Below are positions 31,800 to 40,537 of a stretch of DNA of 45,331 nucleotides, piece after piece. Source of the DNA: CAZVJA01 sp964626885 (lineage in GTDB: Bacteria > Planctomycetota > Planctomycetia > Planctomycetales > Planctomycetaceae); contig CAZVJA010000018.1 in assembly GCA_964626885.1 (NCBI GenBank), positions 1 through 45,331 on the forward strand, in the 5' to 3' direction. Every line of letters starts with the position of its first letter. The stretch's first letter is position 1. The position numbers and the translations under genes are program-made. The notes under the pieces are model-generated. The model was not told the origin of the DNA, did not search any database, and saw only the letters and a program-made list of their open reading frames with translations.

Positions 31800-33947
31800 A
31801 TGCTACGTTTTCGGTCGGCTACACTTGTCGTCGGGTTATGTACCTTGGGCACAATGCTTATTGGCACGGAACGGATTGTCCAGGCTCAAACCGCCTATCC
31901 GATGCTGATGGCGATCAAGCCGGTTGCCGCACAAGTCGGACAAGCGTCGGAACATCAGGTCTTTGCCCGCTACAGCCTCGACGGCGCCTATCAGGTACTG
32001 GTAAGTGGTTCCGGTGTGACGGGAGAAGTCATTCCTGAACCAAAAGACGAAAAGCCGGCCGACGGCAAGAAATCGGACGAGAAGAAAAAACCGAAGAAGG
32101 CACCGGAAGAACTGAAGGTGCGGTTCACAGTTTCAGCCGACGCCTTGCCGGGGGTGCGCGACGTGCGCATTGCCACGCCACGCGGAGTGAGCACCGTCGG
32201 ACAACTCGTCATTGCCCGTGACCCGGTTATCAGCGAATCCGACAAGAACAACACGGCTGCGGAAGCCCAGCAGGTTGCATTCCCGGCGACACTCTGCGGA
32301 ACGATCGAAGCTGTCGAGGATGTCGATACGTTTCGCTTCCACGCCGATGCCGGTAAGTCGTTGTATTTTCATGTCCGCGGCATGCGACTAAACGACCGCG
32401 TTCATGACTTGCAGGAGCATCTTGATCCGATCCTGACTTTGCGAAGCGGTTCGGGAATTACCCTGGCAACCGCCGACAACGATTTCGCTGCCGATCCCTT
32501 TCTCAGCTATCGGTTCGCCGAAAGCGGGGATTATCTGCTGGAGGTTCGCGACGTCCGTTACAAGGGGAATGCCTATTGGACATACGGCGTTGAAGTCGGC
32601 GACCGTCCGTTTGTGCAAACCGTGCATCCGCTGGGGATCGAGCGAGGCAAGGAGACGAAAATTCAACTTGTTGGTGCGCTCCTCCCACCGGATGCCTCGG
32701 CTGTCGCGAACCTGCCGAGTGACACACAGCCGGATCTGCTGACGATGCCATTATCCGGACCGGCCGGACCGACCAACCCGGTGTCACTCATCGTGACGGA
32801 TCTGCCGACGGTTCTGGAAGCACCCGCGGAGAATAATTCGGTCGCGAGCGCGACGCCCATTACGATTCCGTGCGGCGTCAGCGGCAGGATGGAATCGGAA
32901 GCGGATATCGATTGCTACAAGTTCGAGGCGAAAAAGGGAGAACAGCTGTCGTTTGTGACGTTTGCGCGCCGTGCACAATCGAGCCTCGACTCTTCCATTC
33001 GTCTGCTTGATGAAAAAGGGAATCAACTCGCCGAGAACGATGACCTCGGTCTGTACAGTAACTCATTCGCCGACTCCTGGATCGAGAATTGGACCGCGCC
33101 GGCCGACGGTAAATACACGATTGAAGTGCGCGACCTGCTATTGCGCGGCGGTCCGGACTTTGTCTATTTTTTGCGGGTCGTGCGCGCGGCACCGTATTTC
33201 GAGCTTTACGTTGATACCGATAAAACTCAGATTTCCCCCGGGACGGGTGGGGTGATGTTCGTGAATCTGATTCGCAAAAACGGATTCGACGGAGATGTGC
33301 AGCTGAAGATCGACGGTCTTCCGCAAGGTGTGGCGGCCCATTGCGGGAGAATTCCCGCCGGTGCCTATCGGGACGGCGCCATCATTCTGGATGTTCCGGC
33401 TGATGCAAAGCAGTCGGTTGCGAACGTCACCATCAGCGGAACGGCGAACGTTAAGGGGGCGGACGGCATGCTGCACGAGTTGAGCGCCGTCGCCAAACCA
33501 CGGCAAGAAACGTACCTGCCGGGGGGCGGTCGCGGGCATTGGCTCGTGGAAAGCCATGCCGTCTGCGTTACCGCACCAAACGATATTCGCGGCGTCAAGC
33601 TCAGCACATATGATGTGTCGCTCAAGCCGGGGGAATCGAAAAAGATTGACGTGACGATTGCGCGTGCGGAAGGTTTTACCCAGAACGTGACTCTCGACCC
33701 GATCTTCCAGCATCTCGGTAGCGTTTATGGAAATACTTTACCCACAGGCGTGACTGTCGATGCAACAAACAGTAAGACGCTGCTCACCGGAAGCGAGACG
33801 CAGGGTTACGTGACACTGGTCGCGGCCAAGGATGCCAAGCCGACGGATAAACAGCTTGTTTCGATGATGGCGAACATTTCGCTGAACTTCGTGATGAAGG
33901 CGACCTACAGCAGCGCACCGTTGAGCGTGAGCGTCGCCGCGCCGTAG
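31800..33947 (+). CDS. Large exported PPC-domain protein
   Basis: This 715-residue protein has a signal peptide (ATLVVGLCTLGTMLIGTERI...). A short Lys/Glu/Pro-rich spacer lies at about 80-105. At least two bacterial pre-peptidase C-terminal (PPC) domains follow: CGTIEAVEDVDTFRFHADAG and, later, CGVSGRMESEADIDCYKFEA, each ending in a YLLEVRDVRYKG- or YTIEVRDLLLRG-like strand. The rest is beta-rich and Ig-like. PPC domains are found in secreted proteases and surface proteins, but no protease domain is present here. It is likely a cell-surface or periplasmic structural partner of the DUF1549/1553 protein, with which it forms a two-gene operon (eight bases apart). Function beyond that is unknown. 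Confidence 0.87.
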   Translation: MLRFRSATLVVGLCTLGTMLIGTERIVQAQTAYPMLMAIKPVAAQVGQASEHQVFARYSLDGAYQVLVSGSGVTGEVIPEPKDEKPADGKKSDEKKKPKKAPEELKVRFTVSADALPGVRDVRIATPRGVSTVGQLVIARDPVISESDKNNTAAEAQQVAFPATLCGTIEAVEDVDTFRFHADAGKSLYFHVRGMRLNDRVHDLQEHLDPILTLRSGSGITLATADNDFAADPFLSYRFAESGDYLLEVRDVRYKGNAYWTYGVEVGDRPFVQTVHPLGIERGKETKIQLVGALLPPDASAVANLPSDTQPDLLTMPLSGPAGPTNPVSLIVTDLPTVLEAPAENNSVASATPITIPCGVSGRMESEADIDCYKFEAKKGEQLSFVTFARRAQSSLDSSIRLLDEKGNQLAENDDLGLYSNSFADSWIENWTAPADGKYTIEVRDLLLRGGPDFVYFLRVVRAAPYFELYVDTDKTQISPGTGGVMFVNLIRKNGFDGDVQLKIDGLPQGVAAHCGRIPAGAYRDGAIILDVPADAKQSVANVTISGTANVKGADGMLHELSAVAKPRQETYLPGGGRGHWLVESHAVCVTAPNDIRGVKLSTYDVSLKPGESKKIDVTIARAEGFTQNVTLDPIFQHLGSVYGNTLPTGVTVDATNSKTLLTGSETQGYVTLVAAKDAKPTDKQLVSMMANISLNFVMKATYSSAPLSVSVAAP

Positions 33948-33970
33948 CACAAAGCATCGTGGTCAGTCGT

Positions 33971-33996
33971 TCCCAATTCTGGGATCTGCGATTTTT
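33971..33996 (+). terminator. Weak hairpin with T-rich tail after the PPC-domain gene
   Basis: TCCCA (33971-33975) pairs with TGGGA (33980-33984) around ATTC; a T-run (ATTTTTG) follows eight bases later. The stem is short, so this is a weak intrinsic terminator at best. It lies between the surface-protein genes and the hydrogenase operon. Confidence 0.35.
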
Positions 33997-34136
33997 GTTG
34001 TTGCGGCTAGGCAATCCTGCGCACAGATGTTAAAAAGGCAGGCGCGCTCGCACGTTTCTCGAAGGTAAGTTCATTCACCGAAAGATTGCATACCGCGGAT
34101 ATCATCCCCTGCCGCGGCATGACGGGGTTTCCCCGC

Positions 34137-34619
34137 ATGGTTCGAGCATCGACCGTCAGCATCCTGGCGCTCGGTAGTCCGCACGGGGACGATCAGGTCG
34201 CCTGGCGGGTAGCTGATCGCCTGCGCCGCGACCCGGCCTATTCGGACGTCGTCTTTTCGCTGGACTCCCCGTATCAGTTGCTCGCGCATTTCGCTCCCGA
34301 CAAGGCGACGATCCTCATTGATGCCTGTCAAACGGGAAAGCGTCCCGGGACGATTGTCTCTGTTAGCGAGAACCGTCTCGATTCCTTGCGTTCCAGCGGA
34401 GTGTCCTCACATGGCGGTTCCGTGGGAGAAATGATTCGCCTGGCCGAGGTGCTCGGCCGCAAACCCTCGAAGCTGAAAATTCTGGCCATGGAACTGGGGG
34501 CCTGCGTTCCCGCGGGGGAAATGTCTGCTGCGGTGTTTTCGAGTATTGAGCAGATGGAGCAAGAAGTACGGCGGGAGATCATGCGATTTATGCCCGACCA
34601 GATTTTGAAAATTGGATGA
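34137..34619 (+). CDS. Hydrogenase maturation protease (HybD/HycI type)
   Basis: This 160-residue protein starts ILALGSPHGDDQVAWRVADR, the family motif with Asp residues that bind nickel of the immature large subunit. VVFSLDSPYQLL and ILIDACQTGKRPG follow, with the second conserved Asp, then SSHGGSVGEMIRLAE with the conserved His. The enzyme cleaves the C-terminal tail of the hydrogenase large subunit after nickel is inserted. Its client is the HydA-type protein of the same operon, whose tail ends eight residues after DPCISCATH. The ATG at 34137 is preferred because the fold begins there; starts at 34086 or 34119 add unrelated residues. It is the first gene of the hydrogenase operon. Confidence 0.88.
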   Translation: MVRASTVSILALGSPHGDDQVAWRVADRLRRDPAYSDVVFSLDSPYQLLAHFAPDKATILIDACQTGKRPGTIVSVSENRLDSLRSSGVSSHGGSVGEMIRLAEVLGRKPSKLKILAMELGACVPAGEMSAAVFSSIEQMEQEVRREIMRFMPDQILKIG

Positions 34620-34698
34620 ATGTGCTGCGGAAAAATTATTTCACGCTTACAGTGACGTTTTCTGGGAGATCACGAATTTTCGCTGGTTGATCACTGCC

Positions 34699-35046
34699 AT
34701 GCATGAATTCTCCGTGGTTCGCACCTTGCTGACGCAAATCGACGACATCGCCCGGCGGAACTCCGGTCGGGTGAGCGAGGTTCGTGTCTGCGTTGGAGAA
34801 TTCTCTGGAGTTGATGCCGATCTGCTCCAGTTGGCTTTCGCGCAACTGGCGCCCGAAAGCTGCGCCGAGCGCGCGCAGTTGAAGATTGAACGAACGGAGT
34901 TGCAGGCTCGCTGTGAGGCGTGTCGTGCGGATTTCGCGGTGAAGGGATATCGTTTTGTTTGCCCGAATTGCGCGGGGAACCGTGTGCATATTGTGTGCGG
35001 CGAAGAACTCACATTGGAAAGTGTCCTGCTGGAGACGGAACAATGA
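34699..35046 (+). CDS. hypA: Hydrogenase nickel insertion protein HypA
   Basis: This 115-residue protein starts with the conserved MHEFSVVRTLL, in which His2 and Glu3 help bind nickel. The zinc motifs CEAC and CPNC are visible (RCEACRADF and FVCPNCAGNRV), followed by EELTLESV. HypA binds nickel and hands it, with HypB, to the large subunit. The longer frame from 34612 would disturb the N-terminal nickel site, so the ATG at 34699 is correct. It overlaps the following regulatory-domain gene by four bases. Confidence 0.93.
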   Translation: MHEFSVVRTLLTQIDDIARRNSGRVSEVRVCVGEFSGVDADLLQLAFAQLAPESCAERAQLKIERTELQARCEACRADFAVKGYRFVCPNCAGNRVHIVCGEELTLESVLLETEQ

Positions 35047-35540
35047 CTCAACAGGAAGTTGCGGCAGCCCTGCGCGGCATCACCTTTCTGCAGGCGGTTT
35101 CGGACGATTTAATCAAAAAGCTTGCGGAGCATTCCAGAATCGTTGCTGTTTCGGAAGGGGATGTGATCTTCCGCCAAGGGGAGCCGGCCCGGGCTATTTA
35201 CCTTGTCATTCAGGGGAAAGTCTCGCTGGAAACCTGCGCCGCGGCAGTCGGTTGTAAGCGCATCTTGACGGCCGGCGCAAGTGACCTGCTTGGCTGGTCA
35301 CCGATACTCGAACAAGATCGCTTTACCGCCACGGCGCGGTCTCTTGAGCCGACTCACCTCGTGGAAATCGACGGCGAACGGATCGCGCGAATGTGCGAGC
35401 AATACCCGCAATTGGGTTACGAATTCATGAAACGAGTCGCCCTCGCCCTCGCAAAGCGACTGAACGCGACACGTCTGCAGATGATCGACGTGTATGGCTC
35501 ACAAATGCCGGAGATGACCGACCAGCCCACGACCGCTTAG
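35043..35540 (+). CDS. Cyclic-nucleotide-binding-domain protein in the hydrogenase operon
   Basis: This 165-residue protein is a single cNMP-binding domain: LRGITFLQAVSDDLIKKLAE, GDVIFRQGEPARAIYLVIQG, KVSLETC and GASDLLGWSPILEQDRFTAT. The sequence after it (MKRVALALAKRLNATRLQMI) is one helix, and no helix-turn-helix domain follows, so it is not a complete CRP/FNR regulator. The phosphate-binding Arg/Glu pair is not fully evident, so ligand binding is uncertain. The gene overlaps hypA by four bases and is followed by 112 bases before the beta subunit, so it belongs to the operon. It may sense a nucleotide or act on the hydrogenase complex; this is inferred. Similar proteins are, to my knowledge, seen in some group 3b operons. 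Confidence 0.82.
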   Translation: MTQQEVAAALRGITFLQAVSDDLIKKLAEHSRIVAVSEGDVIFRQGEPARAIYLVIQGKVSLETCAAAVGCKRILTAGASDLLGWSPILEQDRFTATARSLEPTHLVEIDGERIARMCEQYPQLGYEFMKRVALALAKRLNATRLQMIDVYGSQMPEMTDQPTTA

Positions 35541-35652
35541 GGTTTTCAAAATCCGAGGAGAGTCAAGCAGTTCCTCTGAGATCACGCCTCTGGAGACCCT
35601 GACTTGGCGTTCTTGCATCAGTCACGATTTCGCACCACAGAACGGACGACGC

Positions 35653-36816
35653 ATGGCAAAGGACAGCATCACCGTCGGAGCATCCGCGATTCTGACAAGA
35701 ACCGGGTTGCAACAACTTTTGGATGCCCTTCGACAAATGGGGTATCGAGTCATCGGCCCTCGCCGCGATCAGGAAGCAGTAATCTTCGACGATCTCGATC
35801 GTGTCGAGCAGTTACCGATCGGCTTGATCGATGAGCAAGACGGCGGCCACTACCGATTACGCGAAGACTCGTCGGCAGGTTGCTTCGATTTCGTTGTCGG
35901 GCCGCATTCGCTCAAGAACTTCCTCTTCCCTCCGCGAGAGACGATTCAAGAGTTGGTGCAGCTCCAGACGGGGTGGCAGTCGAAGACGCCCGATTTTTCC
36001 GGGCCGCCGATGGCAGTGATCGGCGTTCGCGGTTGTGATCTGCACGCCTTGAAGGTACAAGACCGTGTTTTTCTCGAAGGTCCGTACGTTGATCCCGGCT
36101 ACAAGGCGCGGCGGGAACAGCTCTTTCTGGTAGCCGTCAATTGCCGACGGGCGGCAGCCACCTGCTTCTGTCATTCGATGGAAACCGGCCCGGCGGTGGA
36201 TGCAGGGTTTGATTTGACGCTGACGGAGATCGATGATTGCTTCGTGGTGGAAGTCGGCTCCAAACGGGGGGAGAACCTGATGAAGCGGGTGGAATGTTCC
36301 CCCGCGGACAAACGAACCGTTGATCGCGCTCACAAGCAGTCGGTCGATCTCGAACGGCGGATGCACGCGCGTTCGTCGGCGTCCGCAACATCCGTCAGTC
36401 CACGCGGACGTTCGCTCGACACGACTGGTATTCGAGATCTCCTTTTAGGAAATCTCGAACATCCTCGCTGGTCGGAGGTGGCGGAACGCTGCCTGGCTTG
36501 TGCCAACTGCACGATGGTCTGTCCCACCTGTTTCTGCAGCAGCGTGGAAGAGGTGTCGGATCTGCACGGCGAGCACGTCCAGCGGGAACGGTCCTGGGCG
36601 TCCTGCTTCACGAGTGAGCATTCGCATCTCAGTTCGGGAGTTGTCCGCAAAACGATCCGTTCCCAATATCGGCAGTGGCTGACGCACAAGCTCGCCAGCT
36701 GGATCGATCAATTCGGATCGTCCGGCTGTGTCGGCTGCGGACGGTGCATCACTTGGTGTCCCGTCGGAATCGATCTCACGGAAGAAGTCGCGGCGATACG
36801 CGGGGAGGAAGACTAA
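35653..36816 (+). CDS. hydB: Hydrogenase/sulfhydrogenase beta subunit (4Fe-4S dicluster)
   Basis: This 387-residue protein resembles the beta subunit of group 3b hydrogenases. It has an N-terminal alpha/beta domain with VIGVRGCDLHALKVQDRVFL and an inner Cys cluster (TCFCHSMETGP). The C-terminal part has two cluster motifs, CLACANCTMVCPTCFC and CVGCGRCITWCPVG. These clusters pass electrons between the gamma subunit flavin and the hydrogenase small subunit. The stop codon overlaps the first base of the next gene, which shows tight coupling. A 112-base space before it, without a recognised terminator, may hold an internal promoter. Confidence 0.92.
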   Translation: MAKDSITVGASAILTRTGLQQLLDALRQMGYRVIGPRRDQEAVIFDDLDRVEQLPIGLIDEQDGGHYRLREDSSAGCFDFVVGPHSLKNFLFPPRETIQELVQLQTGWQSKTPDFSGPPMAVIGVRGCDLHALKVQDRVFLEGPYVDPGYKARREQLFLVAVNCRRAAATCFCHSMETGPAVDAGFDLTLTEIDDCFVVEVGSKRGENLMKRVECSPADKRTVDRAHKQSVDLERRMHARSSASATSVSPRGRSLDTTGIRDLLLGNLEHPRWSEVAERCLACANCTMVCPTCFCSSVEEVSDLHGEHVQRERSWASCFTSEHSHLSSGVVRKTIRSQYRQWLTHKLASWIDQFGSSGCVGCGRCITWCPVGIDLTEEVAAIRGEED

Positions 36817-37679
36817 TGGCAATTGCAAGTCCCGCATCGACCGTCAACGCGCATGCCCCCTTCGTACCGCACGCGGCCCGCATTCGTTCTATCCGGCAAG
36901 AGTCGCCAGGCATAGCAACCTACGAACTGGAATTCGAGGAAGCCGATATCCGGAAGCGATACCGGTTTTGTCCGGGGCAATTCAATATGCTCTACTTGCC
37001 GGGGATCGGCGAAGCGGCGATCTCCATCAGTTCTGATCCGAACAAGCCCGAAGTGTTGCTTCACACGGTTCGCGCGGTCGGAAACGTCACGCACGCCTTG
37101 GCTCGGAAGCAACTGGGGGATCAAGTGCTGGTCCGGGGCCCGTTCGGGTCGTCATGGCCGGTGAATGAAAGTGCGGGATGCGACATCATCATTGCGGCCG
37201 GTGGCGTCGGGCTCCCGCCATTGCGACCAGCAATTCATGACATCATCAAACGGCGAAAAGATTTCGGGCGCGTCGTGCTGCTGTACGGCTGCCGCCGCCC
37301 GCAGGATCTACTGTTTACCGGCGAATACGATGGCTGGAGGAAGGCCGAAATTGAGGTCGAGGTCACCGTCGACATTGGCGACGATGCCTGGCGCGGGCAC
37401 ATCGGCGTTGTGCCGGCGCTCCTGGAGCCGCTGACGATTGATGGACCACGCACGCGTGTCTTCACGTGCGGCCCAGAGGTCATGATGCGGTTCGTGATTT
37501 ACGAATTGCTCCAGCGCGGCGTCTCGCCACGGCACCTCTTTCTGTCGCTGGAACGGAACATGAATTGTGCGGTCGGCTTTTGCGGCCACTGCCAATTGGG
37601 GCCGACCTTCATCTGCAAAGACGGCCCCGTCTTTACCTATGAACGGATGGAACCGTTTCTCGAGATCGAGGATTTCTAA
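36816..37679 (+). CDS. hydG: Hydrogenase/sulfhydrogenase gamma subunit (FAD and NAD(P)-binding)
   Basis: This 287-residue protein has a ferredoxin-reductase-like fold: FAD segment FCPGQFNMLYLPGIGEAAIS, NAD(P) segment IIIAAGGVGLPPLRPAIHDI, VFTCGPEVMMRFV, and the C-terminal 2Fe-2S ligands in CAVGFCGHCQLGPTFICKDG. It transfers electrons between NAD(P)H and the Fe-S chain of the hydrogenase. The ATG at 36816 overlaps the previous stop by one base; the longer frame from 36675 is a shadow of the beta subunit. It directly abuts the delta subunit gene. Confidence 0.93.
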   Translation: MAIASPASTVNAHAPFVPHAARIRSIRQESPGIATYELEFEEADIRKRYRFCPGQFNMLYLPGIGEAAISISSDPNKPEVLLHTVRAVGNVTHALARKQLGDQVLVRGPFGSSWPVNESAGCDIIIAAGGVGLPPLRPAIHDIIKRRKDFGRVVLLYGCRRPQDLLFTGEYDGWRKAEIEVEVTVDIGDDAWRGHIGVVPALLEPLTIDGPRTRVFTCGPEVMMRFVIYELLQRGVSPRHLFLSLERNMNCAVGFCGHCQLGPTFICKDGPVFTYERMEPFLEIEDF

Positions 37680-38465
37680 ATGGCAGGCAAACCCCGGCTG
37701 GCCGTGTTCAAGTTTGCGTCGTGCGACGGTTGCCAGTTATCGCTTCTGGACGCCGAGCGCGAATTGCTCTCCATCGCCGAAGCCGTCGACATTGCCTATT
37801 TTCTCGAAGCCCGCACACAAGCGCTGGAAGGACCGTACGACGTTTCCCTGGTCGAAGGCTCGATCACGACGGAGCATGACAGAGAACGTATTCGACAGAT
37901 TCGCTCACAGACGAAACTTCTGGTCACAATCGGAGCCTGTGCCACTGCGGGGGGAATCCAGGCGCTGCGCAACTGGGCGAACGTCGACGATTTCATTCGG
38001 AATGTGTACGCGACACCGGAATATATCAGCACGCTAAAGACCAGCACCGCGATCGCCGAGCATGTGAAGGTCGATTTCGAGCTGCGCGGCTGTCCCATCA
38101 ACACGCAACAAGCAGTCGAGCTGGTCACGTCGCTCCTGGTGGGGCGCACCCCCCGCGTACCCCATTACAGCGTCTGTGTCGAATGCAAACGGCGAGGAAC
38201 AGTGTGCGTTGCCGTGGCACAGGGAATCGCCTGTCTGGGGCCGGTCACGCAAGCTGGTTGCGGAGCACTTTGTCCGGCACACAACCGCGAATGCTACGGT
38301 TGCTACGGGCCGAAAGAAGCAACGAACCTCGTCAGCTTGACTGCAGCTTATCACGAAAATGGAACAGAACGGGAACACCTCGTGCGACTGCTCAGAAACT
38401 TCAACGGCTACGCACCGGAGTTTCGGGAAGCCAGCGAACGGCTGCAGCAGACGGGAACGCAATAA
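37680..38465 (+). CDS. hydD: [NiFe] hydrogenase small (delta) subunit
   Basis: This 261-residue protein carries the proximal cluster ligands in FKFASCDGCQLSLLD, then TIGACATAGGIQALRN and RGCPINTQQ, and C-terminal Cys groups CVECKRRGTVC and GACGALC-like CGALCPAHNRECYGCYGP for further clusters. Having three cluster sites fits the group 3 small subunit. It has no Tat signal, so the enzyme is cytoplasmic, unlike group 1 uptake hydrogenases. The start abuts the gamma subunit stop, and the large subunit gene follows after 66 bases. Confidence 0.94.
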   Translation: MAGKPRLAVFKFASCDGCQLSLLDAERELLSIAEAVDIAYFLEARTQALEGPYDVSLVEGSITTEHDRERIRQIRSQTKLLVTIGACATAGGIQALRNWANVDDFIRNVYATPEYISTLKTSTAIAEHVKVDFELRGCPINTQQAVELVTSLLVGRTPRVPHYSVCVECKRRGTVCVAVAQGIACLGPVTQAGCGALCPAHNRECYGCYGPKEATNLVSLTAAYHENGTEREHLVRLLRNFNGYAPEFREASERLQQTGTQ

Positions 38466-38531
38466 ACTCACACGCCAGGTATCCAACGCGACACGGATGA
38501 TTTGGTTTCTGCAAGAAAAAGTACCGATAAC

Positions 38532-39827
38532 ATGAGCGAGAAACGGCAATTTGAAGTCAAGGCCCTCACTCGAGTGGAAGGCGAGGGGCGGCTGTACGTA
38601 CGGCTTGACGGGGAAAAGATCGAGCACGTGGAGCTGAACATCTACGAGCCCCCCCGTTTCTTTGAAAGTTTTCTGCGTGGTCGAGAGATCCGCGAAGTGC
38701 CGGACATCACCGCCCGCATTTGCGGCATCTGTCCCATCGCGTACATGATGAGTTCCTGCCATGCGCTCGAAAAAGCGCTGGGAATTGAGATGACGCCGGA
38801 AATCCGCACCCTGCGCCGGCTGCTGTATTGCGGCGAGTGGATCGAAAGTCACGCGCTGCACATGCACTTGCTGCATCTTCCCGATTTCCTGGGCTATGAA
38901 AGCGGCATCAGCATGGCGGCCGACCATCGCGAGGCGGTCGAGCGGGGATTGCGGCTGCAAAAGATCGGGAACGAATTGCTGGCCATTCTTGGGGGACGGC
39001 CGGTGCATCCGGTGAACGTCACCGTCGGCGGGTTTTACCGCGCGCCGCGCAAGCAAGCGCTCCAGGCGTTGCTTCCCGACCTCGAATGGGGCCTGCAGAA
39101 CTCGCTTGACACCCTGAAGTTCGTCGCCCAGCTCGACTTTCCCAAGTTTGAGCAGCCTTACGAGTTCGTTTCGCTGCGTCATCCCGACGAATACCCAATG
39201 AACGAAGGGCACGTCGTTTCGTCGAGCGGTCTCGAGATTGTCGTCGAGGACTATGAGCGGCACTTCGATGAACGCCATATGCCGCAGAGCACGGCACTGC
39301 ACAGCGTGCGGCTGCCGGACGAAACCTCTTATTTGGTTGGTCCTTTAGCGCGGGTGAATCTCTGCTTGAATCAGCTTCCTCCAATCGCCCGCCGTGCCGC
39401 GGAGAACTGCGGCGTCGACTGGCCGTCCTCGAACAACTTTCAAAGCATCGTCGCGCGGGGTGTCGAAATGGTCGCGGCCTATGAAGAGGCCGTGCGGATC
39501 GTGAAGAATTATCACTCCGAACCTGCCATGAGCCGCGTCCCCTTTACTCCCCACGCAGGCTCAGGCTGCCATGCCACGGAGGCACCTCGCGGGTTGATTT
39601 ACCACCGTTATCGGATCGGTGACGACGGACTGATCGCCGAAGCGAAGATCGTCCCGCCGACGTCGCAGAACCAGGGGCAAATCGAATCCGACCTCCGGGC
39701 CTATTTGCCGGGGATACTATCGCTAGATGATGCGACCGCCACCCATCGCTGCGAACATCTGATCCGCAACTACGACCCCTGCATCAGTTGCGCGACGCAT
39801 TTTCTCAAGCTTCAACTCGATCGATAG
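38532..39827 (+). CDS. hydA: [NiFe] hydrogenase large (alpha) subunit
   Basis: This 431-residue catalytic subunit has both nickel-iron Cys pairs: L1 at Cys64 and Cys67 (ITARICGICPIA) and L2 at Cys417 and Cys420 (NYDPCISCATH). RVEGEGRL near the N-terminus and the size fit group 3b. The eight residues after His423 (FLKLQLDR) should be removed by the maturation protease. It reversibly splits hydrogen in the cytoplasm. The ATG at 38532 is preferred; a TTG at 38502 would add ten residues. Gene order beta-gamma-delta-alpha is the sulfhydrogenase arrangement. hypB starts one base after its stop codon. Confidence 0.95.
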   Translation: MSEKRQFEVKALTRVEGEGRLYVRLDGEKIEHVELNIYEPPRFFESFLRGREIREVPDITARICGICPIAYMMSSCHALEKALGIEMTPEIRTLRRLLYCGEWIESHALHMHLLHLPDFLGYESGISMAADHREAVERGLRLQKIGNELLAILGGRPVHPVNVTVGGFYRAPRKQALQALLPDLEWGLQNSLDTLKFVAQLDFPKFEQPYEFVSLRHPDEYPMNEGHVVSSSGLEIVVEDYERHFDERHMPQSTALHSVRLPDETSYLVGPLARVNLCLNQLPPIARRAAENCGVDWPSSNNFQSIVARGVEMVAAYEEAVRIVKNYHSEPAMSRVPFTPHAGSGCHATEAPRGLIYHRYRIGDDGLIAEAKIVPPTSQNQGQIESDLRAYLPGILSLDDATATHRCEHLIRNYDPCISCATHFLKLQLDR

Positions 39828-39828
39828 G

Positions 39829-40524
39829 ATGACTCGCATGTCAACGCAGTCCATTTCCATTCAGCGGGATCTGCGACAGGAACGTCGGGAAGCGGCGGAA
39901 CGATTCCGCGGGGAAATGCTCCGCACCGGGACATTCGTGGTACGACTGCTCTCATCACCCGGTTCCGGTAAGACGACCCTCCTGCAGAAGACCGCGCAGC
40001 AGTTGGGCGAGCGGTATCGTGTCGGCATTCTCGTCGGGGACGTCGAGACGGAGCGTGATGCCGAACGACTCGCGCCGTTCGCTCCGTCGCTGCAGATCAC
40101 GACCGGCGGGGCCTGTCATCTTGAGTTGCCGTTGGTCGAATGGGCGCTCGCACAACTCGCGACGCAACCGTTCGATTTTTTGTTCATCGAAGACATCGGC
40201 AATCTGATCTGCCCTGCATCACACGATCTGGGAGAACATCTCCGTGTGCTCGTGCTCAGCACAACCGAAGGGGACGACAAACCTGGAAAATACCCGAAGG
40301 CGTTTCGCACCAGCCAGGTGGTGGTGATCAGCAAAACCGATCTGCTGCCCTACGTGCCGTTTTCGATTGAAAGAGCGCGGGCCGATGCCCAACGGATTCA
40401 ACCCGACTTGCAGTTCTTTGAAGTCAGTGCCTTGCGCGACGAGGGGGTAATGTCCTGGTGTGAGTTTTTGCTTTCGCAGCGCGATCGCATGAAAATGGCT
40501 CCGGTGCAAACATCTCCGGTGTAA
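39829..40524 (+). CDS. hypB: Hydrogenase nickel incorporation GTPase HypB
   Basis: This 231-residue G3E GTPase has the P-loop SSPGSGKTT at 42-50, GDVETERDAERL, GGACHLELPLVEWAL with the metal-binding Cys and His, FLFIEDIGNLICPA, and the base-recognition segment ISKTDLLPY. HypB works with HypA to load nickel into the large subunit. It lacks a His-rich N-terminus, so it does not store nickel. It starts one base after the large subunit stop; an ATG at 39838 is an alternative. The HypF gene follows after 13 bases. Confidence 0.94.
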   Translation: MTRMSTQSISIQRDLRQERREAAERFRGEMLRTGTFVVRLLSSPGSGKTTLLQKTAQQLGERYRVGILVGDVETERDAERLAPFAPSLQITTGGACHLELPLVEWALAQLATQPFDFLFIEDIGNLICPASHDLGEHLRVLVLSTTEGDDKPGKYPKAFRTSQVVVISKTDLLPYVPFSIERARADAQRIQPDLQFFEVSALRDEGVMSWCEFLLSQRDRMKMAPVQTSPV

Positions 40525-40537
40525 GGCGAATGGTCTC

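Noticed and set aside
35541..35652. Possible FNR/CRP operator ahead of the hydrogenase beta subunit
   Set aside because: No TTGAT-N4-ATCAA-like palindrome was found; only half-site-like words are present.
38034..39302. 422-codon minus-strand frame opposite the hydrogenase small and large subunits
   Set aside because: Antisense shadow across two certain genes.
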